From positions 1,832,001 through 1,896,000 of the forward strand of contig NZ_JBCNKR010000006.1 in assembly GCF_039595935.1 (NCBI RefSeq): a stretch of DNA of 64,000 nucleotides. Direction: 5' to 3'. Numbering within the stretch: the stretch's first letter is position 1; each line of letters opens with the position of its first letter. The notes beneath the pieces are model-generated. The model made no database searches and was not told the origin of the DNA. It saw nothing but the letters and a program-made list of their open reading frames with translations. The position numbers and the translations under genes were made by a program. Source of the stretch: Flavobacterium sp. (GTDB lineage: Bacteria; Bacteroidota; Bacteroidia; Flavobacteriales; Flavobacteriaceae). This document shows, in pieces, positions 47,817 through 55,748 of the stretch.

Positions 47817-48287
47817 TTAATTCTTAAGATTAATTATTTGTAAAAGGTTATCTTTTGATTCTTTATCTTTTTTGATTTCATATTGAATCAATAAATCGAA
47901 AGCCTCTAGAATTTGATTTTTTGATTCGATAATGAAAGATTTTGATTCAGTTTCTTTCTGTTCCCAATCTTTGAAGAAACCTGCTAAAAGATTTCTTTCA
48001 TTATCGTTTAATGCTTTCCACATTTCAAAAGAAATTTCGTTATAAGGTTTGTTCTTTTCGTATTCGATCAGTTTTTCAATTTTTAAGCGCAAGTTTTCAA
48101 TTTCTTGTTTGTTACAAGAATAGGGAGTAGACGCCTTATTGATTAAATTTGCTGTTTCGACTTTTAGCTCTATAGTTTTTTCGTATGAATATTGATCAAA
48201 TAATGCTGTTCTAGTCGAATTGCAGGAATTAAGTAAAAATAAAAGTGTCAATAAAAAAATGAAATATTTTGAAATAAAAGGTTTCAT
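47817..48287 (-). CDS. Lipoprotein next to endolysin, possible spanin-like
   Basis: The 156-residue lipoprotein has a signal and lipobox (F-L-L-N-S-C, Cys22), and a mostly helical mature part. Its place 2 bp downstream of the endolysin gene matches outer-membrane spanin lipoproteins of phage lysis cassettes. This is a positional inference, because spanins are weakly conserved. Confidence 0.6.
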   Translation of the reverse strand: MKPFISKYFIFLLTLLFLLNSCNSTRTALFDQYSYEKTIELKVETANLINKASTPYSCNKQEIENLRLKIEKLIEYEKNKPYNEISFEMWKALNDNERNLLAGFFKDWEQKETESKSFIIESKNQILEAFDLLIQYEIKKDKESKDNLLQIINLKN

Positions 48288-48289
48288 TG

Positions 48290-48772
48290 CTATTTGTATA
48301 AGATTACATAATTTTTTTTGTCACGTTTGAGTCTGCTTAGTAATTTCCAGTCGTCATATCCTTTTTTATCAAAATGAGGCATATCTTTAAACGTTTTCCA
48401 GTCTCCACCCCAATTCCAGCCATGGTTTTTGAAAATATCTACGCATTCCATCCAGTCAGAAATTTGGTCATCATCCCAATCTTTTGCAGTGTCCCATGAT
48501 GCAGTTTTTCCGTCGATAATAAGACAGATGTCTACCGCAAAACCGTAATTGTGAATAGATTGTCCGCCTTTAGCATTGGTTACTTTTTTTCCAGGTTTGG
48601 TTCGGCCAAAAGCGTAAAGATCTTCTTGTTCCTGAAAAGTTCTGAGACCTTGTGTAATGCGCACTTTTGCTCGCCCGGTTAAAGCAAGATCGCATTCTTC
48701 AATGATTTTAGTAACTTCTTCCCTGACGGAAGGATGAAGCAAATCAATGTGTTTTTTTGTTGTTTGATCCAT
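48290..48772 (-). CDS. M15-type peptidoglycan endopeptidase (endolysin)
   Basis: The 160-residue protein matches the VanY/CwlK L-Ala-D-Glu peptidase family: zinc ligands His74 (S-I-H-N-Y-G-F-A-V-D) and Asp81, and His133 (M-P-H-F), with Asp124 nearby as the probable base. It has no signal peptide, so it needs the holin. It cuts the wall peptide to release particles. It is led by a promoter with the shared tail element and is followed by the lipoprotein and a helical protein. Confidence 0.92.
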   Translation of the reverse strand: MDQTTKKHIDLLHPSVREEVTKIIEECDLALTGRAKVRITQGLRTFQEQEDLYAFGRTKPGKKVTNAKGGQSIHNYGFAVDICLIIDGKTASWDTAKDWDDDQISDWMECVDIFKNHGWNWGGDWKTFKDMPHFDKKGYDDWKLLSRLKRDKKNYVILYK

Positions 48773-48956
48773 GTTTGTATTTATTAATGATTTTTAAATT
48801 TGAAGAATAAAATTCCTTTCCCGATTGTTTGAAGACAATCACGGTATAATAAGTCCGATAAGGTTTATTTGGGTTTTTAGAATTTATTTTGAGTTAAGAC
48901 CTCAAATGATAAATTCCAATAGGCTCTTATTTTTTTAAGAAGAGGCTGATGATTTT

Positions 48957-49027
48957 GATACTGTAAAAATACGCCGAAATAGCTTATTTTTAAAATAATA
49001 TGGGGTTGTAAAACAGTAGTTTCAGTA
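48957..49027 (-). promoter_or_regulatory. Tail-regulon promoter 2 (lysis cassette)
   Basis: CAGTAGTTTCAGTA (49014-49027) lies 50 bp from the box TAAAAATA (48964-48971). Both halves, including the flanking GATACTG, match promoter 1 closely. It leads to the endolysin start at 48772, with a leader of about 185 nt. The leader holds no gene. Confidence 0.75.
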
Positions 49028-49090
49028 TATGATTTCTATCTTTTATTTTTTATTTTTAGTTTTTAAAAGCTTGGAAAAAGATAAAAAAAT

Positions 49091-49126
49091 ACCCGTGTTT
49101 CTTGATAGGAAAAACGGGTGCGAAAA
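49091..49126 (-). terminator. Terminator after the immunity candidate
   Basis: ACCCGT (49091-49096) pairs with ACGGGT (49114-49119), and on the minus strand ATTTTTTTAT follows the stem. It ends the sheath-to-immunity transcript and separates it from the lysis cassette. Confidence 0.8.
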
Positions 49127-49149
49127 TATTTGAAAAATATTAGAGAGAA

Positions 49150-49764
49150 TTACCAAATTGAAACATAATTAATTACTTTATCTTCATTTATGTTCAATTT
49201 TATACTATTTTTAGCAACTTCTAAAGAAGCAATAGGACTGTCTTTTACTTCATAAAGTAATGTATCATCTTTTTCAGTTTTTGCATATTCTTTTCCTCCG
49301 AGAGCTTTATCTATTATTTTCAATGGAATTTCTTTATTGAACTCTAGAAATAGATTCTGCATATAAGATTCTCCTCTCCAATATTTTTCGATACTCTCTT
49401 CGTCTGAATATTCTTCTTCATGATGCCGAGTTTTCATAGATAGTACATCTTTTCTTAAGAAATTATTATACAAGAATTGATTTTCCCTTATTGTTCTTCT
49501 ATTTTTATCAATATAAGAATGTAAATTTTGCTCGTTAGCATCTAATGAAATGGCAAAATGAAATATGCTTCTTGGATACTTATCTTTATAAATATTAATC
49601 ATTAAGTAAATTAGTTCTTCTAATGAACATTTTTTTATATAGTTATCAAAATTATTTTCATCCCAATCAAATTTGTCATAATATAGTTGCCTACTTTTTA
49701 GATCGTTTTCTTCTGTATGTTCCAAATTAAAATATAAAAAATCTAGTTTAGGTAAATTAGTCAT
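49150..49764 (-). CDS. Candidate immunity protein for the JAMM effector
   Basis: The 204-residue protein has no signal or membrane segment and belongs to no family I recognize. It is acidic and helical, and its start lies 10 bp after the effector stop, followed by a terminator. This placement and size are typical of immunity proteins. Binding to the effector peptidase domain would protect producers and kin. Assignment is by context only. Confidence 0.6.
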   Translation of the reverse strand: MTNLPKLDFLYFNLEHTEENDLKSRQLYYDKFDWDENNFDNYIKKCSLEELIYLMINIYKDKYPRSIFHFAISLDANEQNLHSYIDKNRRTIRENQFLYNNFLRKDVLSMKTRHHEEEYSDEESIEKYWRGESYMQNLFLEFNKEIPLKIIDKALGGKEYAKTEKDDTLLYEVKDSPIASLEVAKNSIKLNINEDKVINYVSIW

Positions 49765-49774
49765 CTTTCTTTTT

Positions 49775-52006
49775 TTATTTTGTGAATTTAGTGTATTCTA
49801 TATAATCTCCAAACTGCTCTAATAGTGTTTCAGCGTAAAACTGAGCAACTTCTATATTATTACCTCCATCTATATAGTTTATTGGGTGTACTTTTGGATA
49901 TTTTGATAACATTTTAGAATTTACTTTTTTCATAATATTAATATAAGTTTGACTGTTTTCCAAAGGATAATTATTAATTCTTTTTAGACTGTAATCTATA
50001 CCAGAGCTTCCTACAGCACGAATTTCTTTTAAATTATATTTAATTGATAAAAGAATATCTGATGGACTTAGTGCTGAATTTCCAAAATGATTATGGGTAA
50101 ATATTAAATCGCTAGCTTTTCCTCCATTTTTTAATGCTTGTGATCTAGCTTTTATAACTTGTGTTAATTCGATTTTTAAACTAGCTTCGAAAGTTCCACC
50201 AAGTTTATTTTTAAAAAGAGCTTTTCCGTCCTTATCAAAAAACATTCCATATTCTTTATCCAAGATTCTAATTTCATCTTCAATATTTTTTACATAATTG
50301 ATGTTTCCAAAATTATCCTCGCTTTTTTTAGCAATTTTAGCAAGTGCTGTTTCTAGTTTTTGATATTCATTTATTATTTGTTGTGCTTGAGCAGTTACTC
50401 TCCTTATTTCTCTTGCATCTTCAGCTGTTTCTGCAAGTTCGGCCGCAGCATTTCCTTCTTTGGCGATTTTAGATAAATTAGGTAATCCAAAAGAAGCAAG
50501 ATCTACAGTAACACTAAATGCAACCCAAAGATGGGCCAACCAGCCATAACCGTTTTTATGCCATTTTTCTAAAGTACCATTACTAAGCATAGCATAGTGA
50601 GCAGTATCTTTTGCCAAAACAACTGTAGCTAATAATCTTGCAGATATTGGAGCACCTTTTGCTAAAACGATACGCAATGCCCCATAAGCAGATAATAAGC
50701 TCAATAAATCTGTGGCGATATTAAACAAATCCCAATTTGACTGTTTAGTTGCCATATCATGAAGCTTTAAGGCAATAACAAAAGTATTTTCGTCTCCTAC
50801 TTGTTCGCCCAGATCACCCAGTTTTGTGCCAAAATTGAGTTTTGCCAAAGGGTTAAAAGATTTCCATTCTATATAATGTTCAAAAATTGGTGCTTCGTAA
50901 ACTCCGGGAGGATTTATTCTGTCTAGTTCTTTTGCACTTATCGAAGTTTTAGCTTTTCCAATTGTTTTAGTTTTATCTGTTTTTCTACAATTGTCTATAA
51001 GAATTTCTTCTCCTGACCAGAAAGTTTTTATGTGAGTATCTCTAAACAAATAATAACTGTTGTCAAAATATACAGTCTCTGTTGGTTTCGAAGTGTCAAA
51101 CTCAGCAACCAAGCGAGTTAAAAATCTTAGTAAATCTTGTACTTCTTCGCCATTGAGTTTTGAGTATACTTTGTATAATAGATCAGTATCACGAAGTTTT
51201 TTGTATAGAACAAGTCTGTCTGTAATAGCATAAAGAATCTGTAGAATTGCTTTGTCTTCATTGGTATCAAATTTTGAAGGTGTTCCAATTCCTTCTAACA
51301 GAGATGTGTCATTTAAAATGAGGTTAAGATGATCATATAATTCATCATCATCACCCATTTTACCAAATAAAGCTTTTGGCAGCGATTCATATATTACATC
51401 TAATTTATTTGGATCATTGTTGGCTTCGTTAATCTTTTTGCGATATAAATCATAAAGTTTTTTTTCATGAATGATAATGGGAATTCCAATTAAATTGCAT
51501 AGAGAGAGAAAAACATCAAAGTCATAAACAGTAAATTTGAATGCAATTTTTTCAAGTTTATGATCAAAAATAACTAAAGTAAATTCAGTATGATATTTTC
51601 CAAATTGAATAGTAGTTTTAAAAGTTTTAGCGATTAAATTTATTCCATTAAAATAGTTCCATTCTAATTCTACTGCGCCATTTTTTGAATTTCCCTGACT
51701 ATCATCATAAATTATAACCCCTAATTTATCGGGTGTGCTTCTAATAGGACCATTAACAAATTGGCTAAAGGACATATTAGGGTAAATAACTCCAATTTTC
51801 TTTTTAATGCATTCTATAACTTCAAAAACAGGTACAAAATAGGTACTAGTATCGATCTGTGAACTTTTAAAAGAATCAATCACTATTTCAGCATTTTTAT
51901 CATCCTCAATCTGCTGTCGCCAAATTTTGAGCATAATTTGTCTAAACCTTGCCATTTCAGAAGCGCTGGTATCATTTAGTTCTATCGTATGGTTTTTAAT
52001 AATCAT
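49775..52006 (-). CDS. Candidate tail-delivered effector with C-terminal JAMM/JAB peptidase domain
   Basis: The 743-residue protein has a long N-terminal part (1-400) of no recognized family, a hydrophobic middle (about 440-530), a coiled stretch (about 540-580), and a C-terminal domain from about 580. That domain has Glu585, then H-N-H at His638 and His640, Ser647 and Asp650: the JAMM pattern E...HxH-x6-S-x2-D. JAMM enzymes are zinc metallopeptidases that cut isopeptide or peptide bonds; polymorphic toxins use such domains (Tox-JAB). It sits between the chaperone and immunity candidate. It could also be an unusual tape-measure protein, but its composition does not suggest that. Confidence 0.7.
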   Translation of the reverse strand: MIIKNHTIELNDTSASEMARFRQIMLKIWRQQIEDDKNAEIVIDSFKSSQIDTSTYFVPVFEVIECIKKKIGVIYPNMSFSQFVNGPIRSTPDKLGVIIYDDSQGNSKNGAVELEWNYFNGINLIAKTFKTTIQFGKYHTEFTLVIFDHKLEKIAFKFTVYDFDVFLSLCNLIGIPIIIHEKKLYDLYRKKINEANNDPNKLDVIYESLPKALFGKMGDDDELYDHLNLILNDTSLLEGIGTPSKFDTNEDKAILQILYAITDRLVLYKKLRDTDLLYKVYSKLNGEEVQDLLRFLTRLVAEFDTSKPTETVYFDNSYYLFRDTHIKTFWSGEEILIDNCRKTDKTKTIGKAKTSISAKELDRINPPGVYEAPIFEHYIEWKSFNPLAKLNFGTKLGDLGEQVGDENTFVIALKLHDMATKQSNWDLFNIATDLLSLLSAYGALRIVLAKGAPISARLLATVVLAKDTAHYAMLSNGTLEKWHKNGYGWLAHLWVAFSVTVDLASFGLPNLSKIAKEGNAAAELAETAEDAREIRRVTAQAQQIINEYQKLETALAKIAKKSEDNFGNINYVKNIEDEIRILDKEYGMFFDKDGKALFKNKLGGTFEASLKIELTQVIKARSQALKNGGKASDLIFTHNHFGNSALSPSDILLSIKYNLKEIRAVGSSGIDYSLKRINNYPLENSQTYINIMKKVNSKMLSKYPKVHPINYIDGGNNIEVAQFYAETLLEQFGDYIEYTKFTK

Positions 52007-52044
52007 GATTTTGGTTTTTACAGAAGGGATAAAAAGATGCTTTT

Positions 52045-52386
52045 TTAGAGAATTTCTACTTTAACAGGCTTTGGCTGTATGTGGTCTGAAAATGCAGTGG
52101 TAATATTGAGACGTAAATCGTCTTCTTGTTCTATTTTGCTATCACCGCCCAAATAACAGTTTTTAAAAAGAACTTCTAGGGCTTTAAACTCGTCCATTTT
52201 AGAAGCTTGTAAAACAGCAGCGCGAATATTAATATCTGGTATTCTGAAATAGGCAAAAAGGGTAGAAGTATCATCATCATTAATGCTGAGTTTAACTATT
52301 TTTTTGTGCTTATATTTCCATTGGTTTAGCTGTGCCTGAGTGATATTACCATCAAGAACTTCGGCATTTTCTATAATTGTTTTCAT
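52045..52386 (-). CDS. Tail assembly chaperone-like protein, copy 1
   Basis: The 113-residue protein shares a pattern with the 156-residue protein at 59585: K-I-V-K-L, then D-D...A-Y-F-R-I-P, A-L-E-V-L-F-K-N-C. This pattern resembles tail-assembly chaperones. It lies after the tube gene, as such chaperones do, and before the effector. No frameshift signal was found. Confidence 0.55.
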   Translation of the reverse strand: MKTIIENAEVLDGNITQAQLNQWKYKHKKIVKLSINDDDTSTLFAYFRIPDINIRAAVLQASKMDEFKALEVLFKNCYLGGDSKIEQEDDLRLNITTAFSDHIQPKPVKVEIL

Positions 52387-52416
52387 ATTGAAAATTGATT
52401 CTATATTAAAAAAAAT

Positions 52417-52462
52417 AGGCTGCCTGAGCTGTGTTTCAGGACGAAAATGCTCAAGGCAGCCT
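52417..52462 (-). terminator. Strong terminator after the tube gene
   Basis: AGGCTGCCTGAGC (52417-52429) pairs with GCTCAAGGCAGCCT (52449-52462) with a one-base bulge. On the minus strand it is followed by TATTTTTTTTAA. It lies between tube and chaperone and would lower expression of the chaperone, effector and immunity genes relative to sheath and tube. Confidence 0.85.
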
Positions 52463-52635
52463 TCTGAAGTAAATAGTTGTTTAAAACGGACTCATAATGA
52501 GCTAATAAATAGATTGCTTGCAAAAATCAGATCTCTCTGAACTTCTTTTTGCTTAACGCATAATGAGATTGGTTTTCTCTTTTGAGTCGGTTTTTTTAAA
52601 CAGTTTTATGGTTTAGAAAAGTATTTTTCCGGAGG

Positions 52636-53061
52636 TTAGTTCCACTCAATGTGAGAACAGATCAAATCAAAAGAAACTGCAATTTTCGTATCTCCCTGGC
52701 TAATTCCTCTGCTGTTTGAGTTGAATTCGCAGTTTCTTACTGTATGAGTAATGACTTCGTTACTGTCGTCTAAGTAGCTGACAATAATACTGAAAGGATT
52801 GATATCCTGTAATCTTTGACCTTTTGGCAAAGCAGCTAAAATAGCTTCTACTTCATAATTGTATAAAGTGATTGAAGCTTTTGCTTCATATTTTCCTCTT
52901 CCTCTATGTACTGGCATGTCACCAGCTCCATAATGGTTTTCTTTAGAAACTGAGTCGCTGTAATTTACTGCTGTGATACCAGTAACGATATTACCTGCAA
53001 TACTTACTTCGATAGATGACCAGCTGTGTTGTTGTCCGTTAATTAATGGCAATTTATTCAT
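52636..53061 (-). CDS. Tail tube protein
   Basis: The 141-residue protein follows the sheath gene, which is the usual order of sheath and tube in contractile tails. It is beta-rich (S-W-S-S-I-E-V-S-I-A-G-N, A-S-I-T-L-Y-N-Y-E-V, I-A-V-S-F-D-L) and ends with an aromatic and acidic tail (H-I-E-W-N). Size fits Hcp/gp19-like tube subunits of T4- or P2-type tails. It would polymerize into the inner tube through which the effector might pass. Confidence 0.8.
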   Translation of the reverse strand: MNKLPLINGQQHSWSSIEVSIAGNIVTGITAVNYSDSVSKENHYGAGDMPVHRGRGKYEAKASITLYNYEVEAILAALPKGQRLQDINPFSIIVSYLDDSNEVITHTVRNCEFNSNSRGISQGDTKIAVSFDLICSHIEWN

Positions 53062-53177
53062 AGTGTAGCTTTAGTTTGTTTTAATGATTGTTTATAACGT
53101 TCAATGACTATCATCTTTAATTTGATGATGTAATTAATTAAGTTTTTATAGGTTTTGAAAAGCGGTGTGAGAAGAAA

Positions 53178-54338
53178 TTAAGCTTTGTCGATTCCGAATG
53201 GGTTTTTAAATCCTAAATCAACCATAATTTTACGGGCAGTTCCAATTGGGGTAATTTCTGCTTTTACTTTTAATTCAGAAGTTGCCAAAATGTTTTGTTT
53301 TGGATCTACATAAACATCAAAAGCAGATACTTCCTGATTAGCTACCATTGTTTCTAAAGCGCTTCGGCACAATCCTTCAAAATTTTTCGAAACAGATTGT
53401 GGTAATTTGCCATCAATATCAACTAAAACCGGAGAAGCTAATTTTGGTAATAAAGCAGTGCGTAATAAACGGGTAGCTTTATTAATTGTTCGGTTGTTTT
53501 CTATATATGCATAGTCAGAAGTTCCTGTTGTACAAGTGTGACTGTCATTGAAGTAAACTCCGGCTAAACCCGTATGTGTTTGTGTAAAAATGTATCTTTT
53601 CTCGTTTAAGTCAGTTAGTTTTCCAAGAGTTTTAATTTCTTTTCCCCCAACAAAACATGGCTTAGAAAAACCTTCACCTGTAAGGTTGAATTTTTCAATC
53701 CAGGCAATGTTTTCAGATACTTTTGCTTTAGAAATCGCTCCCAATACTAAACCAACAGCTGCAGAGTTTGTATATTTAGCAGCTTTTTCAAAATCCATAG
53801 CAACAACTACAGATACGTTTTCAGCATTTAAACCTGCTAATGAAGCAGCATCTTGAGGATCAAAACCTTTTCCTTCCATAATAATTTCAAAAGGCATATA
53901 ATCTTTATAGGCCATAGCTGCCTGATTTTGTGCTTTTGCAACGGCAGATAAAGTTTGTGTAAATGTTGTTGCTCCAGAATAGATAATTGCCATTTGGCGA
54001 ATGTTTCCATTAGTTTTCTCCTGCATTGTCATGGCTTGCTCTACGATATTTTCATAAGATGTAGCAGCAGTTTTCATAATGTACAAATCACCAGATGGAT
54101 TTAATCTAAAAAATTGCTGAACTTGATAATAAACGGATTGACCATTAATGTCATTTTCTTCTTTAATACCTAAAGCAGCAGCATCTTCTAATGAAGCTAA
54201 ACGTTCTACTTTGTCCAAAGGTAACTCCAGAGTTGATTGACCGTTAAAAAGTAATCCTGAAACCATATCCTGTTCAGGATTTCTTCTTCCTAATCCGCCT
54301 GATAGTTTGTTAATTACTACATTGTTTAATGTACTCAT
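53178..54338 (-). CDS. Tail sheath protein, DUF2586-type
   Basis: The 386-residue protein matches the DUF2586/contractile-sheath group in Bacteroidota phages and tailocins: G-L-G-R-R-N-P-E-Q-D-M-V-S-G-L-L near the start, Y-Y-Q-V-Q-Q-F-F-R-L-N-P-S-G-D-L-Y-I-M, and a C-terminal domain with E-T-M-V-A-N-Q-E-V-S-A-F-D-V-Y-V-D-P. This sheath contracts to drive the tube. It is shorter than P2 sheath. It is the clearest evidence for a contractile particle. A long leader (about 220 nt) precedes it. Confidence 0.88.
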   Translation of the reverse strand: MSTLNNVVINKLSGGLGRRNPEQDMVSGLLFNGQSTLELPLDKVERLASLEDAAALGIKEENDINGQSVYYQVQQFFRLNPSGDLYIMKTAATSYENIVEQAMTMQEKTNGNIRQMAIIYSGATTFTQTLSAVAKAQNQAAMAYKDYMPFEIIMEGKGFDPQDAASLAGLNAENVSVVVAMDFEKAAKYTNSAAVGLVLGAISKAKVSENIAWIEKFNLTGEGFSKPCFVGGKEIKTLGKLTDLNEKRYIFTQTHTGLAGVYFNDSHTCTTGTSDYAYIENNRTINKATRLLRTALLPKLASPVLVDIDGKLPQSVSKNFEGLCRSALETMVANQEVSAFDVYVDPKQNILATSELKVKAEITPIGTARKIMVDLGFKNPFGIDKA

Positions 54339-54568
54339 AATATAAATTGTTTAAATGTTTTAATTCTTTTTTTGCTAATAAAAAGGCAAAAGAGTAGCTG
54401 TAACAAGTAATTATACTTGTTAGCTTAAATATTTATGATTTGAAAAATTTGATTGTAATTCTTAATCCAAAAATTAGGACAAGTATTCCTATTTTGTAGT
54501 TATTCTGTAGTTTTTTGGTTAGATTTTACCTTAGTCAGAATGGCAGATTTATATTTTATTTACGAGAA

Positions 54569-54632
54569 CAAATTTAAGGCTCTAAACAGAGTTTTTCAAT
54601 TTTATGAATCCTCAAATCCAGTTGTTTCAATA
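54569..54632 (-). promoter_or_regulatory. Tail-regulon promoter 3 (sheath-tube operon)
   Basis: CAGTTGTTTCAATA (54619-54632) is 12 of 14 identical to the shared element and lies 50 bp from CAAATTTA (54569-54576), which reads TAAATTTG on the minus strand, a match to TAnnTTTG. It leads to the sheath start at 54338. The element overlaps the start of the spacer and abuts the stop of the 59-residue HTH gene. Confidence 0.65.
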
Positions 54633-54634
54633 CT

Positions 54635-54814
54635 TTATGCTTTGGCTTCTGTAGCAAGTCCTTCGTTTATGATAGTATAAATGGTGCGCTCTGTAAGGAA
54701 TAAAGTGTCTGAAAGTTCTGCAACTACAACTTTCATTTGTTTGGCTTGATTACTGTTGATATAATTCATAACATAATCTCTCCTTTTGTCTAATAATGTT
54801 CTGCTTCTTTTCAT
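54635..54814 (-). CDS. Small helix-turn-helix protein, candidate activator
   Basis: This 59-residue protein is below the usual length cut-off. Its second half (V-V-A-E-L-S-D-T-L-F-L-T-E-R-T-I-Y-T-I-I-N-E-G) fits a helix-turn-helix, and its N-terminus is basic (M-K-R-S-R-T-L-L-D-K-R-R). The start is the ATG at 54814. The frame stays open upstream for 25 codons, up to the amber stop of the 191-residue gene at 54890, in the same frame. It lies downstream of a repressor-controlled promoter and before the sheath operon, as an activator would. Confidence 0.6.
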   Translation of the reverse strand: MKRSRTLLDKRRDYVMNYINSNQAKQMKVVVAELSDTLFLTERTIYTIINEGLATEAKA

Positions 54815-54889
54815 GATTTTTCGGTTTAGAATATATGCGTATTTTTGTTTTTTAATGGTATCGTATAGTTGTGCTGCAGTTTTTTCAGA

Positions 54890-55465
54890 CTAAATAGTGG
54901 TACTTAAATTGATATTTCCTTCTACTTGATTTGGATTTATTCCAATAATTCCTGAAGACAAATTATATCCTAGTTCTTCGAGTTCTTCATTGCTTAATCC
55001 ATTATTGAATAAAATATATTTCTTTTTTAAAGTATTCTCAATCAAAGTTGTTTTGTAAGTTATCTCCCAAATAAAGTAATTGTTTTTGTTCCAGTAATCA
55101 TATTCATTACTATACTGTTTTTCTTTTATTTTAAATGTTGAGTTGGTATCAATTAATGCATTACTAATATTTGCTGATAAAACAGATTTGTCGATGCGTT
55201 GGGCAATTTCAAAAACTGCCTCATAATTTGCAGAAGTTGTAGTTTCATTTGGCATTATAACATAAATACAAAATGATACATCGGCTTTATAATTTTTTTC
55301 AGAAGATGTTTCCCAAAATATATTGTCATATTTAAACATTAGAAATGGCTTCTGTATAGATGCATTAAAAACATTATCATTATATAATTGAACTGTTAAC
55401 GAATCAGAACTAAATTCTGTTTCAATAGCATTTTTCTTTTCTGTATAAAATTCTTTTAAAATCAT
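54890..55465 (-). CDS. Probable tail terminator/completion protein
   Basis: The 191-residue protein has P-F-L-M-F-K-Y-D-N-I-F-W-E-T, then Y-K-A-D-V-S-F-C-I-Y-V-I-M and F-I-W-E-I-T-Y-K-T-T-L, a layout like gpU-type tail terminator or completion proteins that cap the tail in short strand segments. It is the first gene left of the repressor and ends in TAG, followed in the same frame by the HTH gene. Alternatively it is a small neck protein. Confidence 0.5.
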   Translation of the reverse strand: MILKEFYTEKKNAIETEFSSDSLTVQLYNDNVFNASIQKPFLMFKYDNIFWETSSEKNYKADVSFCIYVIMPNETTTSANYEAVFEIAQRIDKSVLSANISNALIDTNSTFKIKEKQYSNEYDYWNKNNYFIWEITYKTTLIENTLKKKYILFNNGLSNEELEELGYNLSSGIIGINPNQVEGNINLSTTI

Positions 55466-55484
55466 ATGTTGGATTATTTTTAAG

Positions 55485-55549
55485 CAAATTTAAAACATAT
55501 GTTTTAAAAACACAAACATATTACATGTTAAAACGCAATAGTTTCAGTA
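55485..55549 (-). promoter_or_regulatory. Tail-regulon promoter 4 (HTH operon), with repressor operator
   Basis: CAATAGTTTCAGTA (55536-55549) lies 51 bp from CAAATTTA (55485-55492), TAAATTTG on the minus strand. The 20-bp palindrome TTTAAAACATATGTTTTAAA (55489-55508) overlaps the box, so bound repressor would block it. The element is thus both activator-dependent and repressor-controlled, and leads to the gene starting at 55465. Confidence 0.7.
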
Positions 55550-55724
55550 ATATGATTTAATTAATTGAATATGAATATGTAGTATAATTCAGAAATATGT
55601 TAAAATTAACATATTGATAATCAGTTATTTTTAAAAATTTTAATAAAAATAATGATTATTAGTCATATATTGTGTAGTTTTGTAACATATACTTGAAGTT
55701 TTCCTTTAACTAAAACATATTACA
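55489..55724. promoter_or_regulatory. Cluster of AACATAT operator sites, repressor gene promoter region
   Basis: The intergenic region holds a 20-bp palindrome (55489-55508), a spaced copy AACATATTACATGTT (55515-55529), an inverted repeat with 10-bp arms (55594-55615), and a second AAACATATTACAT (55712-55724). All share AACATAT half-sites. TAGTTTTG (55675-55682) is a -7 box for the repressor gene. They are likely operators for the S24 repressor encoded next door. Confidence 0.7.
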
Positions 55725-55748
55725 TAAAGAATCAAACGAGTTGCAAAC

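Noticed and set aside
49775..52006. Reading the 743-residue protein as the tape measure
   Set aside because: It is too beta-rich at the N-terminus and too hydrophobic in the middle, and its C-terminus has a JAMM motif; kept only as an alternative.
54455..54518. A degenerate element CTGTAGTTTTTTGG with GTAATTCT nearby, before the sheath gene
   Set aside because: The nearby CAGTTGTTTCAATA at 54619 matches better and has a true TAAATTTG box at the right distance.
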